Assembly (NCBI RefSeq): GCF_001050155.1
Contig: NZ_LFVY01000012.1
Coordinates: forward strand, 1 to 64,000
DNA: 64,000 nucleotides
Direction of reading: 5' to 3'
Source of the DNA: Nitratireductor soli
Lineage (GTDB): Bacteria; Pseudomonadota; Alphaproteobacteria; Rhizobiales; Rhizobiaceae
The notes beneath the pieces were generated by a model. The model had not been told where the DNA came from. It made no database searches and saw only the letters and a list, made by a program, of their open reading frames with translations. Of this stretch, positions 53,972-63,287 are shown piece after piece (position 1 is the stretch's first letter; each line of letters opens with the position of its first letter). A program made the translations under genes and the position numbers.

Positions 53972-54730
53972 TTGCGCATTCTGTTAACCAACGACGACGG
54001 CATTCACGCCGAGGGCCTGGCGGTTCTCGAACGCATCGCCAGGACGCTCTCCGACGATGTTTGGGTGGTTGCGCCGGAGACCGACCAGTCCGGCTTCGCT
54101 CATTCGCTGTCACTGTCCGAGCCGCTCAGGATGCGCAAGATCGACGACCGCCATTTCGCCCTGCGCGGCACGCCCACCGATTGCGTCATCATGGGCGTGC
54201 GCCACGTGATGGACCGGCAGCCGGATTTGATCCTGTCGGGGGTCAACAACGGCACCAACATCGCCGACGACGTGACCTATTCGGGCACCGTGGCCGGCGC
54301 CATGGAGGGCACGCTGCTCGGCATCCGCTCCATCGCCCTCAGCCAGGCCTATGATTTCAGGGATGAAAGCCGTTTCGTGCCGTTCGGCACGGTGGAAGCG
54401 CTCGCCCCGCCGCTGTTGAAGCGCCTCGTCGAAACGCCGCTGCCGGCCGGCGTGTTCCTCAATCTCAACTTTCCCAACTGCCCGCCCGAAGAGGCCAAGG
54501 GCACGCTGGTCACGGCGCAGGGCAAGCTGGTGCATGGCCTGTGGGTCGAGGAGCGCAAGGACGGGCGCAACTTTCCCTACTACTGGCTGCGCTTTGGCCG
54601 CGAACAGGCCGACATCCGCGCCGGCAGCGACCAGGCCGCCATGCGCGACAATTATGTTTCGGTGACGCCGCTGCATCTCGACCTGACCGCGCATGAGGTG
54701 CGCGACCGGCTGACCAAGGCGCTTGCATGA
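53972..54730 (+). CDS. surE: 5'-nucleotidase SurE
   Basis: This 252-residue stationary-phase survival phosphatase uses a TTG start (53972) with AAAGGA upstream. The metal-binding [16 protein letters not shown] at the start, [20 protein letters not shown], and [21 protein letters not shown] in the middle are diagnostic. It hydrolyses nucleoside 5'/3'-monophosphates. It overlaps the next gene by four bases. Confidence 0.96.
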   Translation: MRILLTNDDGIHAEGLAVLERIARTLSDDVWVVAPETDQSGFAHSLSLSEPLRMRKIDDRHFALRGTPTDCVIMGVRHVMDRQPDLILSGVNNGTNIADDVTYSGTVAGAMEGTLLGIRSIALSQAYDFRDESRFVPFGTVEALAPPLLKRLVETPLPAGVFLNLNFPNCPPEEAKGTLVTAQGKLVHGLWVEERKDGRNFPYYWLRFGREQADIRAGSDQAAMRDNYVSVTPLHLDLTAHEVRDRLTKALA

Positions 54731-55380
54731 TGGCGCCGGATCCTGAACGGGAGGGGTTTGCCGCCTTCATGCTGCGCATGCGCGCGCGCGGGCTGGGCGG
54801 CAAGGCGCTGTTTTCCGCCATGGAGATGACGCCGCGCGCGGGCTTCATCCCGTCGCAATGGAATGCCTCGGCCTGGTCCGACCGCATGGTGCCGATCGCC
54901 TGCGGCGAGGCGATCGAGGGATGCGACCTGCAGGCACAGGTGATCGAGGCGCTCGAACTGTCGTCCGGTCACCGCGTGCTGGAGATCGGCACTGGCTCGG
55001 GCTTCACTGCCGCCGTCATGGCGCGGTTGGCCGGCCGCGTCGTCAGCCTGGATCGCTACCGGACGCTTGTCGCCGAGGCACAGTCGCGCTGGGAGGTTCT
55101 GGGCATCGCCAATGCGGTCGCGCGCCACGCCGACGGCATTGACGGCCTGGCCAGCGAAGGGCCGTTCGACAGGATCGTTGCCTGGGCGGCGTTCGATGAA
55201 CTGCCGCGCCGTTTCGTCGATCAACTGGCGACGGGCGGCATCATGATCTGCCCCGTGGGAGCGGCCGAGGAGGTGCAGACGATGATGAAGCTCGTCAAGA
55301 TCGGCAGCCGCTTCGAGCGGACGGACCTGGCGTCGGTGCGTCTCCAGCCGCTGGTGAAACGGGCCTCCGAAGCCATCTGA
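54727..55380 (+). CDS. pcm: protein-L-isoaspartate O-methyltransferase
   Basis: The 217-residue repair methyltransferase follows surE with an ATGA overlap, the classic surE-pcm pair. [40 protein letters not shown], the SAM loop [20 protein letters not shown] and [20 protein letters not shown] are visible. This copy has the more canonical context of the two Pcm-like genes in the window. A repeat element follows the stop. Confidence 0.93.
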   Translation: MMAPDPEREGFAAFMLRMRARGLGGKALFSAMEMTPRAGFIPSQWNASAWSDRMVPIACGEAIEGCDLQAQVIEALELSSGHRVLEIGTGSGFTAAVMARLAGRVVSLDRYRTLVAEAQSRWEVLGIANAVARHADGIDGLASEGPFDRIVAWAAFDELPRRFVDQLATGGIMICPVGAAEEVQTMMKLVKIGSRFERTDLASVRLQPLVKRASEAI

Positions 55381-55393
55381 TTGGCTGCCGCGC

Positions 55394-55510
55394 TAGAGCG
55401 GGATGAGGAAAAGTGCGAAGCGGTTTTCCGCCCGCATCCCGCTCTAACTTACCAGGAGCGATCACGTTTATGATTTTGGATTGGTTCAATCCAAAATCAT
55501 CGTGATCTAG
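55394..55510. repeat. Rhizobiales intergenic mosaic/REP-like element
   Basis: Two long palindromes stand side by side: AGAGCGGGAT/ATCCCGCTCT arms (55395-55445), then GATCACG...CGTGATC arms with the inner pair ATGATTTTGGATTG/CAATCCAAAATCAT (55460-55507). TCTAG-type ends bound the block. Elements of this design are very common between genes of Mesorhizobium and Rhizobium (RIME-like). It probably has no specific function here but may affect transcript ends. Confidence 0.8.
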
Positions 55511-55536
55511 AGATTCCAATAATTTCCACCGTCTTC

Positions 55537-55552
55537 TTAACCGCTGAGTAAC
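55537..55552 (+). promoter_or_regulatory. candidate CtrA site
   Basis: TTAA-N7-GTAAC (55537-55552), followed by another ATTAAC, resembles the CtrA consensus TTAA-N7-TTAA with one mismatch. It lies 50 bases upstream of a LytM-family division gene, a class often under cell-cycle control in alphaproteobacteria. Confidence 0.35.
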
Positions 55553-55604
55553 ATTAACGCGATCTAATTGCCGGTGTTCAAGTATCGGGTACGCGGGTAG
55601 TCTC

Positions 55605-57152
55605 ATGCGTTGCATCACACGGAAATTCGAGCGCACTCTGGTGCGTGGAGCGGCTGTTCTCCTGGTGGGTGGCGCGGTCGCCGGCTGCAGTTCCGATGTC
55701 TCACGCTTCAGGGCAAGCGATTTTTCTGACGGGCGACCGTCCGCCAACCGCAACATCGCCATGGCCCCGGCCAGCCAGCCCTATCCGGGCGATGCCGGCT
55801 ACAACACGGCAGGCCTCGACACCACCGCCACGGGATCGATCAACCGCCAGGCCGCACGCCCGGCAGGGCTCGTTGGCGGGGTTGCGCAGCAGCAGCCATT
55901 GCCGGCGCCCGGCTCGAGCCGGATGAACCAGCCTGTCACCTTGGCGCCTGCGGCTTCCACACCCATCCAGCGCCAGCAGATCGCCGCGCCCACGCAGCAG
56001 CCGGCCCCCATTGCCGCTGCCCGTCCGCAACTCGACGGAACGGCGACCGGCTCCGTGGCACAACCCGCAGCGCCTGCAGGCAACACGGTTGTCACCGTGC
56101 GCGAGGGCGACACCGCCTACAGCCTGTCGCGGCGCTTCGGTGTGCCGGCGAGTGTGATCCTCAGCGCCAATGGCTTGCCCAAGGACGCCGGTCTGAAGAC
56201 CGGCCAGCAGATCGTCATTCCGAGCTACGCATATTCGCGCGGTGCTCCCGGCGCCAATGGCAATGCACCACAAGACAACACCCGGACAGCGACACGCGAA
56301 CCGGTTCCCAGCCAGCGCGAGCCGCAGGAGCGGCTGGCAGTGCTGCCCGAGACGCCGAAGCCGCGCGCCCGACCGGACCGGTCCGAAGCCAGCAGCACGA
56401 CGGCGAACAACAGCAATGCCGCCGGCGGCAACATGGTCTCGGGCGGGGTCTACACCGTCGCCTCCGGCGACACGCTGTACGGCATCGCACGCAAGACCGG
56501 TGCCAGCGCGGCCAGCATCAAGGCGGCCAACGGACTGGCTGACGGCTATTTGCAGATCGGCCAGAAATTGACCATTCCAGCAGGCGGCGCCGGCCAGACG
56601 ACGCAAGTTGCAAGCGCTTCCAAACCAGTCGACAAGACCACCACCAGCGCCACCACGCGTGAGCCAGCGCCGGTCGTGAAGGCCAGCGCCGAGCCCATCG
56701 CCCAACCCGCCGGTGGCGAAACCCAGGTGGCGGCCGTCGCCAGCAACAGCAGTGCCGCAGCGCCCGATTCAACCGGTATTGGCAAATTGCGCTGGCCGGT
56801 GCGCGGACGCATCGTCTCGAATTTCGGCAGCACCTCCGGTTCGGTCAGGAACGACGGCATCGACATTTCCGTCCCGGCCGGCACCGCTGTGAAGGCGGCG
56901 GAGAATGGCGTCGTCATCTACGCCGGCGACGGGCTGAAGGAATTCGGCAACACGGTTCTGGTGCGCCATGATGACGGCATGGTCACCGTCTACGGCCACG
57001 CCAGCGCCCTGCGCGTCAAGCGCGGCGAGAAGGTCAAGCGTGGCCAGGAGATCGCGCTTTCGGGCATGAGCGGCAATGCGGACAGCCCGAAACTGCATTT
57101 CGAAGTGCGCAAGAACGCGACGCCGGTCAATCCGACCGGATATCTCGAATAG
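55605..57152 (+). CDS. LysM-LytM lipoprotein, NlpD/DipM-like (degenerate peptidase)
   Basis: The 515-residue lipoprotein has a signal ending VGGAVAGC, a lipobox with Cys at about residue 28. Two LysM domains (TVREGDTAYSLSRRFGVPAS around 165, YTVASGDTLYGIARKTGASA around 285) bind peptidoglycan. The C-terminal M23 domain begins GKLRWPVRGRIVSNFGSTSG. The zinc motif HxxxD is replaced by NDGID, and the HxH motif reads YGH, so two of four active residues are lost. This matches NlpD/DipM, which activate amidases instead of cutting wall. It is expected at the septum. Confidence 0.9.
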   Translation: MRCITRKFERTLVRGAAVLLVGGAVAGCSSDVSRFRASDFSDGRPSANRNIAMAPASQPYPGDAGYNTAGLDTTATGSINRQAARPAGLVGGVAQQQPLPAPGSSRMNQPVTLAPAASTPIQRQQIAAPTQQPAPIAAARPQLDGTATGSVAQPAAPAGNTVVTVREGDTAYSLSRRFGVPASVILSANGLPKDAGLKTGQQIVIPSYAYSRGAPGANGNAPQDNTRTATREPVPSQREPQERLAVLPETPKPRARPDRSEASSTTANNSNAAGGNMVSGGVYTVASGDTLYGIARKTGASAASIKAANGLADGYLQIGQKLTIPAGGAGQTTQVASASKPVDKTTTSATTREPAPVVKASAEPIAQPAGGETQVAAVASNSSAAAPDSTGIGKLRWPVRGRIVSNFGSTSGSVRNDGIDISVPAGTAVKAAENGVVIYAGDGLKEFGNTVLVRHDDGMVTVYGHASALRVKRGEKVKRGQEIALSGMSGNADSPKLHFEVRKNATPVNPTGYLE

Positions 57153-57212
57153 GCTTTCGCGAATAATCAAGAAAAGACGCGGCCTGCCTGACCTCCGGTC
57201 AGGCTGCTCCTT

Positions 57213-57241
57213 AACCCGCCCGCAAGGGCGGGTTCTTTATT
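57213..57241 (+). terminator. Rho-independent terminator
   Basis: AACCCGCCC (57213-57221) and GGGCGGGTT (57226-57234) form a 9-bp stem with a GCAA tetraloop, followed by CTTTATT. A second hairpin, CCTGACC-TCC-GGTCAGG (57187-57203), stands just upstream. It ends the LysM-LytM gene. Confidence 0.85.
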
Positions 57242-57686
57242 GGGGCGCGCGTGCGGGGGGCGGACAGCGTCGCCTGACCGATTGCGCCTTGACGACGGAG
57301 GTGCTCGTCTGGGCCTTGTCGGAGATCGCGTCGATCAGCACGTCAAGATCCTCGATCGACCGGGCGAACAGGCGGACCACGAAGCAATCGTCGCCCGTCA
57401 CCTTGTCGCATTCGACCACTTCGGGAATTTCGGCGATCAGCTTCTCGACGATGTGCAGCTTGCCGGGCAGGGGGCGTATCCGCACGATGGCCTGCAACTG
57501 ATAGCCGAGCGCGCGCGGATCGAGCTCGAGCGTGTAGGCGCGGATCACGCCGCGCTCCTCAAGCCGGCGTACCCGCTCGGAAACGCTGGGTGAAGACAGG
57601 CCGACCACGGCCGCCAGGTCCTTCAACGACATGCGGGCATCCTCGATCAAGGCCCCGATGATCCGTTGGTCCATTTGGTCAAGCAT
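57237..57686 (-). CDS. Lrp/AsnC-family transcriptional regulator
   Basis: The 149-residue regulator is preceded by GGAAGACC. The helix-turn-helix lies at residues 5-60 (DQRIIGALIEDARMSLKDLA, AVVGLSSPSVSERVRRLEER). The C-terminal RAM domain binds amino acids (ECDKVTGDDCFVVRLFARSI). It is divergent from a DMT transporter, a common pairing in which the regulator controls amino-acid or metabolite efflux. Confidence 0.93.
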   Translation of the reverse strand: MLDQMDQRIIGALIEDARMSLKDLAAVVGLSSPSVSERVRRLEERGVIRAYTLELDPRALGYQLQAIVRIRPLPGKLHIVEKLIAEIPEVVECDKVTGDDCFVVRLFARSIEDLDVLIDAISDKAQTSTSVVKAQSVRRRCPPPARAPQ

Positions 57687-57759
57687 TGGTCTTCCTTCGG
57701 AGTTCGCCTGTTTCACCTAAGATAATTAGGTTTACCATCACCATCTCCTTCGCGAAAGC

Positions 57760-58755
57760 ATGGAGATCGCCCAGGCACCGTCACATACTCCGCCGCCAAC
57801 CATGCGTGAGGCGTTGATGAACGAGCGAGTGCGCGGGACGGTCGAGATGACCGCCGCAATGACCATCCTGGGAACGATCGGCTGGTTCGTCGTGCTGTCG
57901 GGCGCCGCGCCGATCGACGTGGTGTTCTGGCGCTGCGTCTTCGGCGCGGCAACGCTGTTCGTCATCTGCGCGGCGATGGGGCTCTTGCGCGGCGTGCTGA
58001 CCTGGCGACTTGCCGCCATCGCTGCTTTGGGCGGTGTGGCGATCGTCGTCAACTGGGTGCTGTTGTTCAGTGCCTATGAGCATGCTTCCATCGCCATCGC
58101 CACGGCAGTCTACAACACCCAGCCCTTCATGCTGGTCGGCTTCGGGGCGTTGTTTTTCGGCGAAAGGCCGACACTCGCCAAGCTTGCCTGGCTGCTGGTC
58201 GCCTTTGCCGGACTGATCCTGATCGTTCAGTCCAAGCCCGGCGCGGACTATGTTGGTGCGAATTACTTCATCGGCATCGCAATGGCGCTGGGCGCAGCCT
58301 TCTTCTGGGCGCTGGCGGCTGTCGTCACCAAGGCGCTGAAAGGCATGCCGCCGCATCTGATCGCCCTCGTCCAGACGAGCGTTGGCATTGCCATGCTGGC
58401 GCCTTTCGCCAATCTGGCCAATCCGCCCGTCGGGTTCGGCGCGTGGTCGGCGCTGGCCACGCTCGGCATCGTCCATACGGGACTGATGTACATATTGATG
58501 TACGGCGCCGTGCAGAAACTGCCGACCCACCTGCAAGGCGCTTTGTCCTTCGTCTATCCGGTGGTGGCGATTTTCGTCGACTACGCGGCCTTCGGCCACC
58601 GGCTGCAGGCCCTGCAATTGCTGGGCGCCGCGGCCATCCTCATTGCCGCCGCCGGCATGACGCTGGGGTGGACGCTCGGTTGGCGCCGACATCCCCCAGC
58701 CAACGGGGTCAGTCGTCCAGCCGCTTGCCCAGCCGACCAGCCAGGTCCTGGATGA
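57760..58755 (+). CDS. DMT-superfamily transporter (EamA)
   Basis: The 331-residue transporter has ten predicted helices in two EamA repeats (WFVVLSGAAPIDVVFWRCVF, ..., GLIHTGLMY-like GIVHTGLMYILMYGAVQKLP, FVYPVVAIFVDYAAFGHRLQ). Substrates of close relatives include amino acids and metabolites. ATG 57760 or the later ATG 57817 (MNERVRGT) may be the start. It is divergent from an Lrp-type regulator, its likely controller. Its 3' end overlaps the convergent ATPase gene by 47 bases. Confidence 0.9.
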   Translation: MEIAQAPSHTPPPTMREALMNERVRGTVEMTAAMTILGTIGWFVVLSGAAPIDVVFWRCVFGAATLFVICAAMGLLRGVLTWRLAAIAALGGVAIVVNWVLLFSAYEHASIAIATAVYNTQPFMLVGFGALFFGERPTLAKLAWLLVAFAGLILIVQSKPGADYVGANYFIGIAMALGAAFFWALAAVVTKALKGMPPHLIALVQTSVGIAMLAPFANLANPPVGFGAWSALATLGIVHTGLMYILMYGAVQKLPTHLQGALSFVYPVVAIFVDYAAFGHRLQALQLLGAAAILIAAAGMTLGWTLGWRRHPPANGVSRPAACPADQPGPG

Positions 58756-59587
58756 ATTGCCAGGCGACGCGGCCGGAGCGGCTGCCGCGTGTCGTCGCCC
58801 ATTCGAGCGCGTCTGCGCGCAAGGCGTCGGGGGCGACGCTCAGCCCGTAATGGCGCACATAGCCGTCGATCATCGCCAGATATTCTTCCTGCGAGCATTT
58901 GTGGAAGCCGAGCCACAGGCCGAATCGATCCGACAGAGACACTTTTTCCTCGACCGCTTCGGACGGGTTGATGGCCGTCGAGCGTTCGTTCTCGATCATG
59001 TCGCGCGGCAGGAGGTGCCGGCGGTTCGACGTGGCGTAGAGGATGACATTCGCCGGCCGTCCCTCGACGCCGCCCTCGAGCGCCGCCTTCAGCGATTTGT
59101 AGGACGTGTCGTTCTGGTCGAAGGACAGATCGTCGCAGAAGAGGATGAAGCGGAACGGCGCCGCCTTCAATAGAGCCATCAGCTGCGGCAGGGTTTCGAT
59201 GTCCTCGCGGTGAATCTCGACCAGCTTGAGCGGCGCTTGCCCGGCCTTTGCCGAACCGTTCACCGCTGCGTGGACAGCCTTCACCAGCGATGACTTGCCC
59301 ATGCCGCGCGCGCCCCACAGAAGCACGTTGTTGGCCGGCAGGCCGCGGGCGAAGCGCTCCGTATTGTCGGCCAGGATGTCGCGCACCCGGTCGACGCCAT
59401 GGATCAGGCCGATCTCGACGCGGTTGACCTTTTCTATGGGCACAAGGGCTCGGCTTTCGGCATGCCAGACGAAACAGTCGGCTGCGTCGAATCGCGCGGG
59501 CAGGGGCGTGGCCGGGCCGAGACGTTCCACCGCGGCGATCAGGCGGTCGAGCTTGTCGCTCAGCGCTTCAATACTTTTGTCCTGCAT
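58709..59587 (-). CDS. DUF815-family P-loop ATPase
   Basis: The 292-residue AAA-type ATPase has Walker A WGARGMGKSSLVKAV and Walker B FILFCDDLSFDQND, sensor region NVILYATSNRRHLLPRDM, and arginine-rich EEVSLSDRFGLWLGFH-like KVSLSDRFGLWLGFHKCSQ. This is the DUF815 group (ATP/GTP-binding, YeaC-type neighbours); the function is unknown. MQDKSIEALSDKLDRLIAAV at 59587 is the family start. It overlaps the DMT gene tail to tail by 47 bases. Confidence 0.88.
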   Translation of the reverse strand: MQDKSIEALSDKLDRLIAAVERLGPATPLPARFDAADCFVWHAESRALVPIEKVNRVEIGLIHGVDRVRDILADNTERFARGLPANNVLLWGARGMGKSSLVKAVHAAVNGSAKAGQAPLKLVEIHREDIETLPQLMALLKAAPFRFILFCDDLSFDQNDTSYKSLKAALEGGVEGRPANVILYATSNRRHLLPRDMIENERSTAINPSEAVEEKVSLSDRFGLWLGFHKCSQEEYLAMIDGYVRHYGLSVAPDALRADALEWATTRGSRSGRVAWQFIQDLAGRLGKRLDD

Positions 59588-59660
59588 GAATCGTCCTATA
59601 GCATCTGCAATCCGGCGGAATCGCCCGACGTCCGCACAAACGCGGAAAAACAAAGAAACA

Positions 59661-59696
59661 GTGCGTCCTTTATGCGTCCGAATGGCCGCATGGCAC
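59661..59696. repeat. Rhizobiales-type intergenic palindrome (copy B)
   Basis: GTGCGTCCTTTATGCGTCCG followed by AATGGCCGCATGGCAC forms a stem (ATGCG/CGCAT plus GTG/CAC). It shares its core with the element at 11172-11214. It lies between the DUF815 gene and yajC. Confidence 0.65.
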
Positions 59697-59731
59697 CCCT
59701 CAACAGCTTATGCAAAGCGGAAATTCATATG

Positions 59732-59747
59732 CGTACCGTACGGTACG
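59732..59747. promoter_or_regulatory. 16-bp perfect palindrome, TetR-operator-like
   Basis: CGTACCGTACGGTACG is a perfect palindrome, extended to GTAC direct repeats on both sides. Operators of TetR-type repressors often look like this. It lies 170 bases upstream of yajC and 145 upstream of the DUF815 gene, with no regulator gene nearby. Confidence 0.5.
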
Positions 59748-59915
59748 GTTCTGTCACAAGGCCGAGGGATTTGCAAGCCGCGCCGGGCGCTCAGTGGTAC
59801 GCCAGGCAAACAGCGGCGCACAAAGGCGGCGAATGGTTGCAATGGAGGGCCGAAAGTCTATATTCCGGCCACATTTACGACCAGCCGGCCTGCCGGCGCA
59901 TTTCAGGAGTATCCC

Positions 59916-60260
59916 ATGTTCGTAACCCCGGCATATGCACAGGCTGGCATCGGCGCCACGCCGGACATCTTCGTCAGCATCCTGCCTTTCGTGCTGATCT
60001 TCGTCATCATGTATTTCCTCATCATCCGGCCGCAGCGCCAGCAGATGAAGCGACGCACCGAAATGCTCGCGGCTGTTCGGCGCGGCGACACGGTGGTGAC
60101 CGGCGGCGGCCTCATTGGCAAGGTGACCAAGGTCGTCAACGATCATGAGCTCGAAATCGATCTGGGCGGCGGCAACAAGGTAACTGCCCTCCGCTCCATG
60201 CTTGCCGAAGTGCGCGTCAAGGGCGAACCGGTGGCCGATAACACCTCCGCCAAGAAATAA
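59916..60260 (+). CDS. yajC: preprotein translocase subunit YajC
   Basis: This 114-residue Sec accessory protein has one membrane helix at about residues 18-37 (IFVSILPFVLIFVIMYFLII), then RPQRQQMKRRTEMLAAVRRG and DTVVTGGGLIGKVTKV, all family hallmarks. CAGGAG precedes the ATG. The yajC-secDF order is conserved. Confidence 0.96.
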   Translation: MFVTPAYAQAGIGATPDIFVSILPFVLIFVIMYFLIIRPQRQQMKRRTEMLAAVRRGDTVVTGGGLIGKVTKVVNDHELEIDLGGGNKVTALRSMLAEVRVKGEPVADNTSAKK

Positions 60261-60326
60261 CCGCAATATGACGTGATTTCCGGGGAGGGCCGTTGCGGCG
60301 GACCCACCCCGAAATGAAGAGGCACC

Positions 60327-62897
60327 ATGCTACATTTCTCGCGCTGGCAAACGATCCTCATCTGGCTGGCCGTGGCGCTCGGCATCGCCTATGCGGCGCC
60401 GAACATCATCCCGGCCTCCTATCTGTCGTCCGTGCCGAGCTGGGCGCCGACGCGTCCGATGACGCTCGGCCTCGATCTTCAGGGTGGTTCGCACATCCTC
60501 CTGCAGATCGAGAAGAACGAACTGATCGAGGAACGGATCGTCACCACGCGCGACGACATTCGCCGCGTGCTGCGCGACAAGAAGATCGGCTACACAGGCC
60601 TGACGGGATCGGGCCAGAGCGTCCAGGTGCGCATCCGCGATGCCGGCGATGTCGCGGCGGCCAAGGAAGCGCTGAGCGAATTGACCCAGCCGATCACTTC
60701 AGGCCTGTTTGGCGGCGGCACCGTCACCGAGCTGACGCTGAGCGAGCCGGAGCCGGGGCTTCTGCGCTTTTCGCTCACCGGTGACGGTATCCAGTACCGC
60801 ATCACCTCGGCCTTGACCCAGTCGATCGAAGTGGTCGGCCGGCGCGTCAACGAACTTGGCACCACCGAGCCGGTCATCCAGCGCCAGGGCGACGACCGCA
60901 TTCTGGTACAGGTGCCAGGCCTGCAGGATCCACAGCGCCTGAAGGACATTCTTGGCCAGACCGCCAAGATGACCTTTCAGATGGTCGACCAGTCAATGCC
61001 CGTGCAGGAAGCCATCACCGGCCGACCGCCGATCGGCACATCGGTCAAATACTCGATGGATGACCCGCCGGTTCCCTATCTGATCGAGGACCGCGTCATC
61101 GTCTCGGGCGAAAACCTCGTCGATGCGCAGGCGACTTTCGACCAGCGCACCAACGAGCCCGTCGTCAGCTTCCGCTTCGACACCAAGGGTGCGACGCGTT
61201 TCGGCCAGGCGACGCAGGAGAATGTCAGCCGGCTGTTCGCCATCATTCTCGACGATCAGGTGATCTCGGCCCCGCAGATTCGCGAGCCGATCCTCGGCGG
61301 CACGGGCCAGATTTCCGGCAGTTTCAATGTGCAGAGCGCCAACGACCTGGCTGTTCTGTTGCGCGCCGGTGCGCTGCCGGCGACCCTGACCATCATCGAG
61401 GAGCGGACCGTCGGGCCGGGTCTCGGCCAGGATTCCATCGACGCCGGCAAGATTGCCTCGGTCATCGGCGCTGTTCTCGTCGTGGCGTTCATGATCGCCG
61501 CCTATGGCCTGCTTGGCGTGTTCGCCGTCGTCGCGCTGGTCGCCAACGTGACGATGATCATCGCCATCCTGTCGGCGCTGGGCGCCACGCTGACCTTGCC
61601 TGGCATTGCCGGCATCGTGCTGACCATCGGCATGGCGGTCGATTCCAGCGTCCTGATCTTCGAGCGGATACGCGAGGAACGCGCCGGCGGGCGATCGCTC
61701 ATCCAGGCGGTCGACACGGGCTTCTCCAAGGCGCTGGCAACCATCATCGACGCCAATGTCACGACGCTCATCGCCGCCATCATCCTGTTCTATCTCGGTT
61801 CCGGGCCGGTGCGCGGTTTCGCCGTCACGCTGGCTGTCGGTATCGCGACCACGGTGTTCACGGCCTACACGCTGACCCGTTGGATCGTCGCCGATTGGGT
61901 GCGCCGCCGCCGGCCGAAGGAATTGCCGCGCTCGCCGATAAAGTTGGTGCCCGACGGGACGCGCATCGGTTTCATGAAGATTCGCCGCGTCACCTTCTCC
62001 CTGTCGGCCATCGCCTCCATCGCCGCCGTCGTTCTGTTCATGAGCTTCAACATGAACTACGGCATCGATTTCCGCGGCGGCTCGTCGATCGAGGTGCAGT
62101 CGCGCGAAGGGCCGGCCGATCTCGCCGACATCCGGGCGCGGCTCTCCGGCCTGAACCTCGGCGAGGTCCAGGTGCAGGAATTCGGCGACCCGCGCGAGGT
62201 GCTGATCCGCGTCCAGGCGCAGGATGGCGGCGACAACGCCGAACAGACCGTCATCGCCAAGATGCGCGGCGAGCTGGAGGACGCCTACGAGTTCCGCCGC
62301 GTCGAGGTGGTCGGTCCGACCGTTTCCAACGAATTGGCGCGCGCCGGAACCATCGCCGTGCTGGCCTCGCTGCTGGCCATCCTGATCTATATCTGGCTGC
62401 GTTTCGAATGGCAGTTCGCCGTCGGCGCGATCCTGGCAACGCTGCACGATGTCATCATGACCATCGGCTTCTTCGTCGTTACCGGGATCGAGTTCAACCT
62501 GACGAGCATCGCGGCCATCCTGACCATTGTCGGCTATTCGCTGAACGACACGGTCGTGGTCTATGATCGCGTGCGCGAGAATTTGCGTCGCTTCAAGAAG
62601 ATGCCGATGCCGCAATTGCTCGACCTGTCGATGAACCAGACCCTGTCGCGCACGACGATGACCTCGGTGACGACGCTCCTGGCGCTCGTTGCATTGTTCA
62701 TCTTCGGCGGGGAAGTGATCCGCTCTTTCACGGCGGCCATGATCTTTGGCGTGGTGATGGGCACCTATTCGTCGATCTTCATCGCCGGACCGTTGTTGAT
62801 CCTGTTCCGTATGCGCGGCGCCGGCTCGCAGGCCGGAACGGCGGATGACGGTGACGCGACCGGCGGGGAAACCGCCGGCCAGCTGCCGGCGAAGTGA
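60327..62897 (+). CDS. secDF: fused protein translocase SecDF
   Basis: The 856-residue fusion of SecD and SecF uses the proton gradient to pull exported proteins. The SecD part (about 1-525) has LGLDLQGGSHILLQIEKNEL, the P1 head domain, and GIVLTIGMAVDSSVLIFERI with conserved Asp and Arg. The SecF part (about 550-835) has GIDFRGGSSIEVQ and IVGYSLNDTVVVYDRVRENL. In E. coli these are two proteins; the fusion is usual in many Rhizobiales. Its stop overlaps the next gene (TGATG). Confidence 0.97.
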   Translation: MLHFSRWQTILIWLAVALGIAYAAPNIIPASYLSSVPSWAPTRPMTLGLDLQGGSHILLQIEKNELIEERIVTTRDDIRRVLRDKKIGYTGLTGSGQSVQVRIRDAGDVAAAKEALSELTQPITSGLFGGGTVTELTLSEPEPGLLRFSLTGDGIQYRITSALTQSIEVVGRRVNELGTTEPVIQRQGDDRILVQVPGLQDPQRLKDILGQTAKMTFQMVDQSMPVQEAITGRPPIGTSVKYSMDDPPVPYLIEDRVIVSGENLVDAQATFDQRTNEPVVSFRFDTKGATRFGQATQENVSRLFAIILDDQVISAPQIREPILGGTGQISGSFNVQSANDLAVLLRAGALPATLTIIEERTVGPGLGQDSIDAGKIASVIGAVLVVAFMIAAYGLLGVFAVVALVANVTMIIAILSALGATLTLPGIAGIVLTIGMAVDSSVLIFERIREERAGGRSLIQAVDTGFSKALATIIDANVTTLIAAIILFYLGSGPVRGFAVTLAVGIATTVFTAYTLTRWIVADWVRRRRPKELPRSPIKLVPDGTRIGFMKIRRVTFSLSAIASIAAVVLFMSFNMNYGIDFRGGSSIEVQSREGPADLADIRARLSGLNLGEVQVQEFGDPREVLIRVQAQDGGDNAEQTVIAKMRGELEDAYEFRRVEVVGPTVSNELARAGTIAVLASLLAILIYIWLRFEWQFAVGAILATLHDVIMTIGFFVVTGIEFNLTSIAAILTIVGYSLNDTVVVYDRVRENLRRFKKMPMPQLLDLSMNQTLSRTTMTSVTTLLALVALFIFGGEVIRSFTAAMIFGVVMGTYSSIFIAGPLLILFRMRGAGSQAGTADDGDATGGETAGQLPAK

Positions 62898-63286
62898 TGT
62901 CCGCCGGCCTGCAAATCCGCGCGGCCCATTTTCCCGGCCGCGCGCCCATCGATGCCTATGGCAATGGCGGTTTCCGCTTCGCCGACATGTCGCATCGTGG
63001 CTCGATCCTCTGCCTGCCGTCGGGCATTCATGGCTGGGATGTGACGGCGTTCGAAGGGCTCGGGGAGGGCGATTACGCTGCGCTGATCGCAGAGGCGGAC
63101 GCCTTCGACATTCTGCTTGTCGGCACGGGCAAGACGCTGATCCCGCTGCCGGCGGAATTGCGCAAGCGGTTCCGCGACGCGGGCGTCGCCGTGGAGACCA
63201 TGGCGACCGGCGCTGCGGTGCGCACCTACAATGTCCTGCTTGCCGAGAGCCGGACCGTTGCCGCAGCGCTGATTGCCGTCGATTGA
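62897..63286 (+). CDS. Mth938-like (DUF498) domain protein
   Basis: The 129-residue protein follows secDF with a one-base overlap. FRFADMSHRGSILCLPSGIH, DILLVGTGKTLIPLPAELRK and GVAVETMATGAAVRTYNVLL are the family blocks. Eukaryotic relatives (NDUFAF3) assist complex I assembly, and the next gene is NDUFAF6-like, so a shared role in respiratory complex I assembly is a reasonable inference. Confidence 0.9.
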   Translation: MSAGLQIRAAHFPGRAPIDAYGNGGFRFADMSHRGSILCLPSGIHGWDVTAFEGLGEGDYAALIAEADAFDILLVGTGKTLIPLPAELRKRFRDAGVAVETMATGAAVRTYNVLLAESRTVAAALIAVD

Positions 63287-63287
63287 G

